A DNA stretch of 20,260 nt from contig JALRDI010000352.1 in NCBI GenBank assembly GCA_023257035.1, positions 1 through 20,260 on the forward strand, read 5' to 3'. Made by a program: the position numbers and the translations under genes. The stretch's first letter is position 1; every line of letters starts with the position of its first letter. The DNA is from Ilumatobacteraceae bacterium. GTDB lineage: Bacteria; Actinomycetota; Acidimicrobiia; Acidimicrobiales; Ilumatobacteraceae. Below are positions 8,159-16,678 of this stretch, one piece after another. The notes beneath the pieces are model-generated. The model was not told where the DNA came from, ran no database searches, and was given only the letters and a program-made list of their open reading frames with translations.

Positions 8159-8740
8159 ATGTCTCCCCGCATTGTTGTCGGTCTTACGGGTGTTCTCGTT
8201 CTTGCCATTCTCTCGGCTGGTTGCGCAGGGGGAGCGGCATCGAGTGCGGCAACTGTCGCTCCAATTCAGCCGACCTCATACGTGGTAAAAGAACTCGTTA
8301 CAACGACGACAACCATTGCGCCTACTACGACGACCACTGTGCCTGGACAGATCGTCGATCCATATCAACACACCATCGTGTTAAACGACAATCCGTCCTA
8401 CCTGGCGGATCTGTACAACATCTCGTTAGCCCAACTTAATGAGGCAAATCGGTCGAACCCCGACTACTCCGTGTTTCCTGTTGGCGGGACAGTGGTTATC
8501 CCAGCGGGAGCAATTATGCCGAATGCTGCATTGGTGCTGAATAGTCAAAATGCAAGCAGTGGATCAGCGACCGGCTGTTCCGTTCTTGAGCATGTCATCG
8601 TGCTCGGCGATAACCCAACGGTGGTAGCAGAGCAGTACTCCATCTCGGTTGAGGATTTAGCTCGAGCGAACGCGACGAATGCCACCTATCTCAGCTTCTT
8701 GCTCGGCGGAACGATTGCAATTCCTGTCGGCGACTGCTGA
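8159..8740 (+). CDS. Secreted lipoprotein with two divergent LysM domains
   Basis: The 193-residue product starts with a lipoprotein signal peptide: short basic start (MSPR), hydrophobic run 5-19, and lipobox LSAGC with lipidation Cys22. A Thr/Pro linker (48-62, two runs of five or more threonines) resembles cell-wall-spanning linkers. Two LysM-like repeats follow, about 71-115 (HTIVLNDNPSYLADLYNIS ... VFPVGGTVVIP) and 145-189 (HVIVLGDNPTVVAEQYSIS ... FLLGGTIAIP). LysM domains bind peptidoglycan or related glycans, so the protein probably sits on the outer face of the membrane and touches the wall. Cys140 and Cys193 bracket the second repeat and could form a disulfide. No catalytic domain is seen, so it may be a scaffold or adaptor. 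It lies 74 bases after gltD and converges on the acyltransferase gene with a 12-base gap. Confidence 0.85.
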   Translation: MSPRIVVGLTGVLVLAILSAGCAGGAASSAATVAPIQPTSYVVKELVTTTTTIAPTTTTTVPGQIVDPYQHTIVLNDNPSYLADLYNISLAQLNEANRSNPDYSVFPVGGTVVIPAGAIMPNAALVLNSQNASSGSATGCSVLEHVIVLGDNPTVVAEQYSISVEDLARANATNATYLSFLLGGTIAIPVGDC

Positions 8741-8752
8741 TCTTGTCTCGCG

Positions 8753-9769
8753 TTATTTCTGACGCGGACCAAGATTTGGCCAAGACCGCTCGGGACGACT
8801 ATTTCGACCTGAAACTTCACGGCGTCTGCGCTCCGTGAGTTGCCATTTGCGGCGCCAGCTCGCAGTTTCTGGACCAGCCACGCGATCTGCTGAACCACGA
8901 GCAGCCTTTCTGGCTGCGGTCCAGTAATCGCTCACTGATTCTTCGGACAGACGTCCAACAGCAGACTCGATACGTGCGTTGTACCGACGGGTGTTCTCAC
9001 CTTCGATGGCAGTGAGGGGCTCGCCGAAGATCACCCGGGTTCGACCCGGACGTGGTTTCTTCATGCCCTTGCCGAAGATTGCGCCAGTTCCTTCGATATG
9101 CACCGGAACAACTGCGACACCCGTCTTTGCGGAAAGGTAGGCGGCGCCGCCTTTGAACGGCTGTGCCCATCCATCAGGCGAGCGACCGCCCTCTGGGTAT
9201 ATGAGCAAACTACGCCCATCGTCGATGAGTTCACGGAACAGTTCTGCGGATTGACGTCCGGTGGCTTCGCGATCAATTGGAATCGCGTTCAGTGCAAGTG
9301 CAGAGAACGCTGCCTTCCAGCGCTTATCAAAGAAATAATCGGCGGCTGCGGCAACGACGAGATCTTGTCTCCACTCTTTGGGTATTGCCCGGATCATCAC
9401 CGACGTATCAAGGTGGCTGTGGTGATCAGGGGCAAAGATCAGTGGTGACGGGTCGTCAAGACGGGCAAGATCAGAAAGACGGTCTAAACCAAGCACTTCA
9501 GGCCGCGCAAGAACCGATGTCATGAGTTTCATCGGCCCAGCGGTGAATGCAGAACGTACAACCGACGCAAGCGGGCGTCGCGCCCAATCCGTTTCGAAGT
9601 TGCTTCCCAAGGTGTCGGGCTTCTCTGGGATTGAGATTCCTCGCGGAACAGTCGGAGCGCGGAACGGGAAGCCATATTTCGCAAGCGGTTTTGCAACAGA
9701 TCGAATGGCCTGTTCGGTTCGCGCTGCCACCTGCTGGGCGCGTCTGGTGATATAGCGTTTAGAGGACAT
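8753..9769 (-). CDS. PlsC-type 1-acyl-glycerol-phosphate acyltransferase family protein
   Basis: The protein (338 residues) has the PlsC/LPLAT fold signatures. HX4D catalytic motif: His116 to Asp121 in DHHSHLDTS. A substrate-phosphate motif is YPEGGRS (191-197), followed by FKGGAAYLS and VVPVHIEGTG (220-229), as in family block IV. These enzymes move an acyl group from acyl-CoA or acyl-ACP to a lysophospholipid or other hydroxyl acceptor at the membrane. About 100 residues precede the catalytic part, and the tail after about 285 is strongly basic (for example RRKWQLTERRRREVS), perhaps for membrane contact. The ATG lies 5 bases after the stop of the DUF2088 gene, so this is the last gene of the four-gene operon. 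The acceptor is unknown; the neighbours suggest it is not ordinary phosphatidate synthesis. Confidence 0.9.
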   Translation of the reverse strand: MSSKRYITRRAQQVAARTEQAIRSVAKPLAKYGFPFRAPTVPRGISIPEKPDTLGSNFETDWARRPLASVVRSAFTAGPMKLMTSVLARPEVLGLDRLSDLARLDDPSPLIFAPDHHSHLDTSVMIRAIPKEWRQDLVVAAAADYFFDKRWKAAFSALALNAIPIDREATGRQSAELFRELIDDGRSLLIYPEGGRSPDGWAQPFKGGAAYLSAKTGVAVVPVHIEGTGAIFGKGMKKPRPGRTRVIFGEPLTAIEGENTRRYNARIESAVGRLSEESVSDYWTAARKAARGSADRVAGPETASWRRKWQLTERRRREVSGRNSRPERSWPNLGPRQK

Positions 9770-9774
9770 CGCTG

Positions 9775-11361
9775 TTATTTCACATCGGCAACCAGGACAG
9801 ATGGCACGTGTAGGTGAGTGATTGACGGCGATCGGCCGACGACATCTGAGGCAAGTTCAAACGCGTCATCCATTGTTGAAGCCGGGGTGAATCCCATTCT
9901 TCGAACGGCGGTCGGGTCTCCTCCAACGATGATGACCTTTCCTGCCCATTGCTGGCCGTGTGCGCCCCAGTACCAGGCGTAAAACGGGTGAACACCGTGA
10001 TACGCATTTCCGGTTCGGTACAAATGGCGGTACCACTCGTCCTCGGCATATCGCTTTTCCCATTTTTCTGACATCACTGCCGGGTCGGTGGTGTCTGCGA
10101 GTACCTCATCGAAGAAGTCGATGTAACTCGGGTGGTGCACCGGGTGGAAATCTCGGTAGGTCGGGTGAGTCATGATGATGACGCCACCCTCACGAACAAG
10201 CGGTTTGTTGCGGTACATGTTGAACATGTAACCCAGGCCCATACACATCACCAGGATCGGATTCATGATCGACTCAGGGTTGTAAGGGCTAATGAATGGC
10301 ACGCCAAGAGTCAATATGTCGGTTTGGCCCTCGACTTCGACGATGTGTTGACGATAAACGTCTTCGAGGGTTCGTTCGTGAACGCTTTCCGTGAAACCGG
10401 CATAGACGCCCGTCATGGCGTACGGAGCCTCAATTCCGTGAAACATTTTGCGGGCGGCACGCCGAGGCATTCGATTAAGGGCTTTCGACGTCGCCAGATA
10501 GGTCATGCGGTCTCGGGCGGTCCATTCCCATTCACGCTTCGAGAGAAATTCGAAGGGCGAGGGGAACGCGTCTGTATTAATCGTTGATTCGATCTGGAAG
10601 ACCTTGGGACCGTTGTCCCGCAGCACCTTTCCGAGTCGCCAAATTGAGTGGTGAAGGGCCGAGTGGTGGCGATCCATCAGACTGCGTGTGTTCTGCAACG
10701 ATTCTGGATTGTGGTGATAACTGAGACAGCGATATGAAGCCACACCGGTAACGAGTGACTTCCAGCCGCCATCCATTGCAACCTGGTTCACATTGGCATA
10801 CACCACTAGGTTTGACTCGGCGACACGCTTGTTGATCTCGAGCACTTCGCCATGATCAGTTTCACCCAACACAGCAAGGTTTTCGGGGTCCTCGGCATCG
10901 TGTTGATAGAGCGTTCCATTTGGGGCAAAGGCATCGAAGATTCGGTCGCCGAGCACATGACGAAGTTCGTAATCGTGCATGCGGCGGTGGAGGCCGAGGG
11001 CGGCAATGATGTGCACATCATCAACCCCCGCTTCAGCTGCGAGGTCGAGAACCGCCTCGATGATCCGTTGACGTGAATCAGGCCTACGCATCTTTGGGAG
11101 CGACAAACTTGCATCGTCGAAGCAGATGGTCAATTTCATGTCTGCGTGTAATAAGGCCCGCAGTGGCTCCATGTCGAGAGGATTCTCAAGAGCATCGCGG
11201 ATAGCGCCTTGTGGGTCTTTCAAGCCAGGGAACGATTCAGCTGGGTAAATCACCCGGCTTCGATCTGACGGAAGGCGTTCCAAGCTGAATTTCTCACCGT
11301 GCCAAAACAGCATTGGCGGAGTTGAACGATCTACATCGAGCACAAATCCTGGACGTGGCAT
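9775..11361 (-). CDS. Lactate-racemase-like (LarA/DUF2088) domain protein, function unknown
   Basis: The 528-residue protein shows the DUF2088/LarA pattern. CFDDASLSLP (80-89) corresponds to the LarA substrate loop. GLHRRMHDYELRHVLG (123-138, His125) and LYQHDAEDP (151-159, His154) match the two catalytic-histidine regions, and EINKR (175-179, Lys178) the lysine that holds the nickel-pincer cofactor. In LarA a nickel-ligand histidine precedes the GGxK segment; here that stretch reads VNQVAMDGGWK (191-201), with no histidine. By eye alignment it may therefore not bind nickel in the LarA way. It is about 100 residues longer than LarA. The C-terminal half has a YNPESIMNP segment, many aromatic residues (YRHLYRTGNAYHG, HPFYAWYWG) and IIVGGDP near 477. 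Its ATG shares one base with the dehydrogenase stop (TAATG), and AGAGGA lies 6 bases upstream. The substrate is unknown; a 2-hydroxyacid or polyol epimerisation is only a guess. Confidence 0.8.
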   Translation of the reverse strand: MPRPGFVLDVDRSTPPMLFWHGEKFSLERLPSDRSRVIYPAESFPGLKDPQGAIRDALENPLDMEPLRALLHADMKLTICFDDASLSLPKMRRPDSRQRIIEAVLDLAAEAGVDDVHIIAALGLHRRMHDYELRHVLGDRIFDAFAPNGTLYQHDAEDPENLAVLGETDHGEVLEINKRVAESNLVVYANVNQVAMDGGWKSLVTGVASYRCLSYHHNPESLQNTRSLMDRHHSALHHSIWRLGKVLRDNGPKVFQIESTINTDAFPSPFEFLSKREWEWTARDRMTYLATSKALNRMPRRAARKMFHGIEAPYAMTGVYAGFTESVHERTLEDVYRQHIVEVEGQTDILTLGVPFISPYNPESIMNPILVMCMGLGYMFNMYRNKPLVREGGVIIMTHPTYRDFHPVHHPSYIDFFDEVLADTTDPAVMSEKWEKRYAEDEWYRHLYRTGNAYHGVHPFYAWYWGAHGQQWAGKVIIVGGDPTAVRRMGFTPASTMDDAFELASDVVGRSPSITHLHVPSVLVADVK

Positions 11362-12557
11362 TACTGGTCCTCTCTTACGTCAAACGCGATTTTTACTGCA
11401 CCACGTCGGCCAGCCGCAGCCGCATGGGCGAGTGCCTCGACATGTTGATCAAGGCGATAGGTGGCAGAGAGCAATCTCTCTGCTTCGATTCGGGTGGCAA
11501 GAGCGATGGCGAGATCAAATGTGCGAACATCGTTCCCTTCAATGTGTTCGGTGCCATAGGTGTATGCACCCAACAATGCGACCTCACGATGCCATAGGGG
11601 AGTGAGGTCAAGTTTTGTATCCCCGGGCATGCCGAGTAGGACGGCTGCACCACGAGGCCGCGTGATATTGATCGAAAGGCTGATCGACGAACTGTCTCCA
11701 ACGGCATTGATCGTTGCATGAGCCCCTGAGGAGAGGCTCGCACCAATTCGATGGGCTCCTGACATGCGGCGAACCGCTCGGGCGATTTCATCTCCCGGTG
11801 CGACGACATCAGCTCCGAGGCCCTTTGCGAACCTCATCTGATGCGGATATCGAGCACCAGCGATGATGCGAGCATTCGGTACGGCCCCGCGGACAGCCGC
11901 AATTGCACCAAGACCCATCGTCCCGGCTCCAAGCACGGCAATGATCGGCGATTCAGTATCGGTGAGGTGATGATTGGTGTGCTGGGCTGCCATTAGCGCC
12001 GCATGTACTGATCCGGCCAGCGGTTCGACGAGCACTGCGGTTTCATCACTCATTTCGTCCGGCACGTGGTGCAGTTGCGAGTCATGAGCCCAGAACCAAG
12101 GCGCCCATCCGCCGCCGGTCGAGCAACAGAACCCGGTCTGTATTCCAGGTTTCAGATGGCCCCGAACGAGGTGGGCATAATCATCGCCATCTGCGGGTGC
12201 CGCAGATTCCCAAGGAGGAATCGCTCCGCGCGCTGCATGACCCAACACGGGTTCGATGACGACGCGCTGGCCGTTCTCGAGTTCTCCGACAATCTCATGT
12301 CCGGGAATGAAAGGGAACGACACGAAATCCTCGAAGTACGTCGACGCGTGGCCATCAATGAGGGCGAGGTCTGACCCGCAAATTCCGGACAGACGTGTAC
12401 GAACCTTTGACCAGCCAGGTCCATTTGGTTCGCTCGGGTCTTCGACATTGCGAAGGTCGACTGGGGCGACGCGAGCCGACGCCTTGGGACTCGTTCCTGA
12501 TAGCAGACGAGCAGCACCGAACCTGCGAACGTTGTGGCGTACTTGAAGGGCCCTCAC
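11361..12557 (-). CDS. Zinc-type medium-chain alcohol dehydrogenase lacking the structural-zinc lobe
   Basis: The 398 residues form a medium-chain dehydrogenase/reductase. The catalytic zinc site is intact: Cys60 in SGICGSD, His87-Glu88 in IPGHEIVGE, and Glu179 in VEPLAGSVHAAL. The Rossmann motif is VLGAGTMGLGAIAA (208-221), for NAD(P)H. Family members usually have four cysteines in a short lobe after the P-V/E-P segment that hold a structural zinc. Here the corresponding region, VIEPVLGHAARGAIPPW onward (100-130), has no cysteine; only Cys144-Cys145 follow. The fold may therefore be stabilised differently. The reaction is probably alcohol-aldehyde or alcohol-ketone interconversion. GTG at 12557 overlaps the upstream stop by 4 bases (GTGA), with GGAG 9 bases upstream. 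It may work on the product of the acyl reductase encoded just before it. Confidence 0.87.
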   Translation of the reverse strand: MRALQVRHNVRRFGAARLLSGTSPKASARVAPVDLRNVEDPSEPNGPGWSKVRTRLSGICGSDLALIDGHASTYFEDFVSFPFIPGHEIVGELENGQRVVIEPVLGHAARGAIPPWESAAPADGDDYAHLVRGHLKPGIQTGFCCSTGGGWAPWFWAHDSQLHHVPDEMSDETAVLVEPLAGSVHAALMAAQHTNHHLTDTESPIIAVLGAGTMGLGAIAAVRGAVPNARIIAGARYPHQMRFAKGLGADVVAPGDEIARAVRRMSGAHRIGASLSSGAHATINAVGDSSSISLSINITRPRGAAVLLGMPGDTKLDLTPLWHREVALLGAYTYGTEHIEGNDVRTFDLAIALATRIEAERLLSATYRLDQHVEALAHAAAAGRRGAVKIAFDVREDQ

Positions 12558-14902
12558 AAGAACTGTCTCCGTTGCTCACGTTCTGAAAGCACCGGGCCGA
12601 TTGGTAGGAGGCTTCTCGGACCTCCTCTGGCTTTCGACCAATGTTCAACGAGCCAGCCACGCTTGCGAGCAATCGCAGCAAGTCTCGTTTCAGGGTTGAC
12701 GGCGACCGGGAAGCCAACTGCCTCAAACAGGGGGAGGTCAGACGATGAATCAGCATACGCAATGCATTCATCAAGTCGTAGGTTCTCTGCGTCACAGTAA
12801 TCAGCAAGAATTTGGGCCCTTGCTTCACCTGTTGGCGGAACACTGGTCATTTCGCCAGACAATGTTCCGTCGGGCCGCACCGTCATCTCGGCGGCGACGA
12901 TCTCATCGAAGAGTGGTTTCAAGCCTGCGACATTGAATGACAGCGCACCAGTGATGAGCACTGTCCGGTGTCCTGCGGCCCGGTGGGCCCTGACTCGACG
13001 GATGCCCTCTGGGAAACACTTCGAAATGATGAGACCAGTCAACATTGCATCGACATCCGTCTCAATCTGCTCAACTGGGGCATCGGCGTAGCGTCGATAG
13101 AAATGGCGAAGGAAATCCGTTCGATCTCTTCGGTCCATTCGGAGTAGTCCGGGCGCTTCGGCAAGAGTTCTCGCAACGTACTTCAATCGCTCCCGACTAT
13201 CGAGGCGACGGGTTGCAAGCCATGAATAACTCTCGACAACATTCGATGCAATCAGCGTGTTTTCAAGGTCGAAAGCTGCAACTTGTCGTTTTGGATCAAG
13301 TACTTGGCTTCGGAGTCGCGTCATGCGATCGGTCGTCTTGACTTTGCCCGGAGTGCTCTTTACGCGGGCGTGCTCAATGATTGATGGCAAGTGAATTTCA
13401 TGGACGTAGTGGGTCCAATCGACGACGCGAGGGTCAAAGCAGAATGCTTCTTGATCAGATTCTGGTAGGCCTTCCCAAAGTGACATGAGGTTGTCAACTT
13501 GGTAAATCGCTTCACATTCGGTGTAGAGCCCGTATAACTCGACGTATTCAAGTGCTCGTTCGACTTCTAATCGACGGGTTTCAAGGGTGGCTGCAAACTC
13601 AGCTTGACGTCCTCGTAGCGGCAACATCTGCATCGTTTGCTCGGCTCGTTCGATGGCTGTCTTTGCCCGAGATAACTGCGTTTGCACTTTTCCTCGACCA
13701 GGGAACCGCCACTCGGGAACGACAATTGGCTGGCCATCATTGTCATATAGCGGATGCTCGGTGAACCAGCTGCTGACGTGGTCCACGAGTGTTCGATAGC
13801 GCAACGGGTTAACACCACCAGACGCCACTTGCGTGATGAATGGAGCGTCCTCCGGTCCTGCTGCAGCAACAGCGATAATTGCGGCGACCACGATGTCCAC
13901 GGGGATGACGTCAATCGTTCCCTCAGGAACACCCGGAAACTCTTTGAGGAGCCCACGGGCGTAACTGATGATGACCGGTTCGGCCATTCGAAAACCACGA
14001 ATCCATCCAGGTCGAGGTTCCGCCCATGCTGATTCGATGATCGACGGTCGAACAATCGAGACCGGAACATTTCCCTTTGATTCAGTGAGCGCTTGTTCGC
14101 CCAACGCCTTTGTAAAGGCGTAAGCATCGGGCCAGCCGACTGACGCTGCTCGTGACCGGCCAGCATCGACAAGTTGATCTCTCACCCAGCGTTCTCTGAG
14201 TTGTTCAGTTTTGGCGGCTAGCGCCGGTGCGCCTGCAGCACCCAACTCGCTTCGGGCCCGCTTTCGGAACTCGCTGAGTTTGTCCGGCTGGCGTGATGCC
14301 GCCTCAGCATCGCCCTTTAGGCGACGGGCGGAGGCAACTTCTGATCGCCAATCGAGTCCGATAGAGAACGGGCCTTCTGATACGAGTTCTTCGGGAGCGG
14401 TGCCGCGCCTATTTCCAGCGACATAGCAAGTCGATACCGCAACGAGATGCGGTGTGATCCCGAGGTCGTGGCACAGTTCGGCAATACGCACCGGCCCAAG
14501 AAGATTGATCTCTACCGCCTGGTCGAGTGGCGAGTCGAACGAGACGGTCGCAGCAGAGTGAATGACGGTGTCCGCCGTTGAGAAAATGACTCGGTCTTCA
14601 TCGGAGAGTCCAAGGCCGTCTGCGCTGACGTCACCGGCGATGGTGGTGATCCTTCGCTCACACATTTCCTCAAATGACTCGGCGGCGGTTGCGTGAAATT
14701 CTTTCAACCTGTCAAACGCGTCATTGGAAAGGATTTCTCGTGTCGTTCGTCGCGCTGCGGGAGTGCGTCGTCCGTCACGCACAAGAAGAATAAGTTCGCA
14801 GTCCGGTACGCCGCGTAACAGCCGCTCGACAAGAGCAGTTCCGACGAACCCGGTGGAACCTGTGATCGCAATGCGTCGTTTTGACAGTGACTGTGGAATC
14901 AC
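12554..14902 (-). CDS. Fatty acyl reductase (SDR, NAD_binding_4) fused to a HAD-IB phosphatase-like domain
   Basis: This 782-residue fusion starts the operon. Residues about 10-375 form an extended SDR of the fatty acyl-CoA/thioester reductase type: Rossmann motif ITGSTGFVG (13-21), IHSAATVSFD (114-123), VSTCYVAG with Ser157, and the Tyr261-xxx-Lys265 pair in DAYAFTKALGE, then IVRPSIIESAW. It would reduce an acyl thioester to aldehyde or alcohol with NAD(P)H. A charged linker and middle region (about 400-530) follows. Residues about 540-760 are HAD-like: AAFDLENTLI (542-551), LITGA (649-653) and ADSSSDLPLF (717-726). In motif I the usual second aspartate (DxD) is Glu547, and the motif III lysine is not obvious, so phosphatase activity is uncertain. 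The start is GTG at 14902 with purine-rich AAAGAGAG just upstream; the operator-like dyad lies 20 bases farther. Confidence 0.88.
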   Translation of the reverse strand: MIPQSLSKRRIAITGSTGFVGTALVERLLRGVPDCELILLVRDGRRTPAARRTTREILSNDAFDRLKEFHATAAESFEEMCERRITTIAGDVSADGLGLSDEDRVIFSTADTVIHSAATVSFDSPLDQAVEINLLGPVRIAELCHDLGITPHLVAVSTCYVAGNRRGTAPEELVSEGPFSIGLDWRSEVASARRLKGDAEAASRQPDKLSEFRKRARSELGAAGAPALAAKTEQLRERWVRDQLVDAGRSRAASVGWPDAYAFTKALGEQALTESKGNVPVSIVRPSIIESAWAEPRPGWIRGFRMAEPVIISYARGLLKEFPGVPEGTIDVIPVDIVVAAIIAVAAAGPEDAPFITQVASGGVNPLRYRTLVDHVSSWFTEHPLYDNDGQPIVVPEWRFPGRGKVQTQLSRAKTAIERAEQTMQMLPLRGRQAEFAATLETRRLEVERALEYVELYGLYTECEAIYQVDNLMSLWEGLPESDQEAFCFDPRVVDWTHYVHEIHLPSIIEHARVKSTPGKVKTTDRMTRLRSQVLDPKRQVAAFDLENTLIASNVVESYSWLATRRLDSRERLKYVARTLAEAPGLLRMDRRDRTDFLRHFYRRYADAPVEQIETDVDAMLTGLIISKCFPEGIRRVRAHRAAGHRTVLITGALSFNVAGLKPLFDEIVAAEMTVRPDGTLSGEMTSVPPTGEARAQILADYCDAENLRLDECIAYADSSSDLPLFEAVGFPVAVNPETRLAAIARKRGWLVEHWSKARGGPRSLLPIGPVLSEREQRRQFL

Positions 14903-14922
14903 GTCTCTCTTTCTATCACGTC

Positions 14923-14938
14923 TCTACCATTTGGTAGA
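14923..14938. promoter_or_regulatory. Palindromic operator between the tetR-type gene and the acyl-reductase operon
   Basis: TCTACCA-TT-TGGTAGA is a perfect 7-base inverted repeat with a 2-base centre, in the 57-base gap between the divergent genes. It lies 20 bases before the GTG of the acyl reductase gene and 21 bases before the GTG of the TetR gene. A TTGTCT -35-like element on the minus strand partly overlaps it. TetR-family regulators commonly repress themselves and a divergent operon through such a dyad, so binding by the adjacent regulator is inferred. The repeat itself is seen directly. Confidence 0.7.
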
Positions 14939-14959
14939 CAAACCTGCTACAACTGCCGT

Positions 14960-15559
14960 GTGGTTGGTAGGTCAACGCGTCTTCGAATACTTGATACCGC
15001 CCTCGATCTGTTTGGTTCTCGAGGAGTTGGAGCGGTGTCGCTTGACGACATCGCAGATGCGGTTGGGGTGAGAAAGCAGACGGTGTTGTATTGGTTCAAA
15101 TCTCGGAGTGGACTCATCGATGCGGTACTGGACCATGCCGCTGACGAGCTACTTGTCGTTGTTGAGGCGGCGATTCGCTCAAAAGGTGACGACCCAATCG
15201 AGCGAGTAGATGCGGTTGTATGTGCAGTGTTTCGACCCGTCGTACGACGCCCTGCGCTACTGGGTCTTATTCGTGAAGTGATTCGCCTTGAAGAACATCA
15301 CATCAACCATCTTCGTTCCAGGCTCGCAGTGGTGGTTGAACGTTGCGTGTCGTATCTGACAGTCGAAATGGAAAAGGGGCGTTTACGCAAATGTGACCCG
15401 ATGTTGCTTGCCGGAATTCTCTACTCAACAGTGTCTGGGACTGGAACCGAGCCCATCGTGCTTGAAACCTTCGGATGGAGCCCAGATGCTGCAGGTCTTC
15501 GGCAAGTTCGCCGTGAACTCCGCGGATTTGTGAGGGCGGCATTGCAGCCAAGCCGGTAG
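14960..15559 (+). CDS. TetR/AcrR-family transcriptional regulator
   Basis: The 199-residue protein has the TetR layout. The N-terminal DNA-binding domain covers about 5-52: STRLRILDTALDLFGSRG (helix 1), SLDDIADAVGVRKQTVLYWFKSRSGLIDAVL (helix-turn-helix, about 27-57). The remaining all-helical part (60-199) would bind an effector, likely a lipid or acyl-CoA-like molecule given the neighbours, but that is inference. GTG at 14960 gives the family N-terminus directly. There is no Shine-Dalgarno sequence; a weak -10-like TACAAC (14948-14953) ends 6 bases upstream, so the mRNA may be leaderless. It diverges from the four-gene lipid operon across a palindromic operator and is probably its repressor and its own. 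Its stop lies 11 bases from the convergent end of ddl. Confidence 0.92.
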   Translation: MVGRSTRLRILDTALDLFGSRGVGAVSLDDIADAVGVRKQTVLYWFKSRSGLIDAVLDHAADELLVVVEAAIRSKGDDPIERVDAVVCAVFRPVVRRPALLGLIREVIRLEEHHINHLRSRLAVVVERCVSYLTVEMEKGRLRKCDPMLLAGILYSTVSGTGTEPIVLETFGWSPDAAGLRQVRRELRGFVRAALQPSR

Positions 15560-15570
15560 CCAGACAATGG

Positions 15571-16674
<1,104 letters not shown>

Positions 16675-16678
16675 AGTT

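Noticed and set aside
8119..8439. Open frame of 106 codons on the plus strand overlapping the lipoprotein gene
   Set aside because: The other frame has a signal peptide, lipobox and LysM repeats; this one is Cys- and Arg-rich shadow sequence.
10132..10587. Open frame of 151 codons on the plus strand inside the DUF2088 gene
   Set aside because: It lies wholly antisense to a gene with clear family motifs and tight operon junctions, has no recognisable domain and no ribosome-binding site that stands out.
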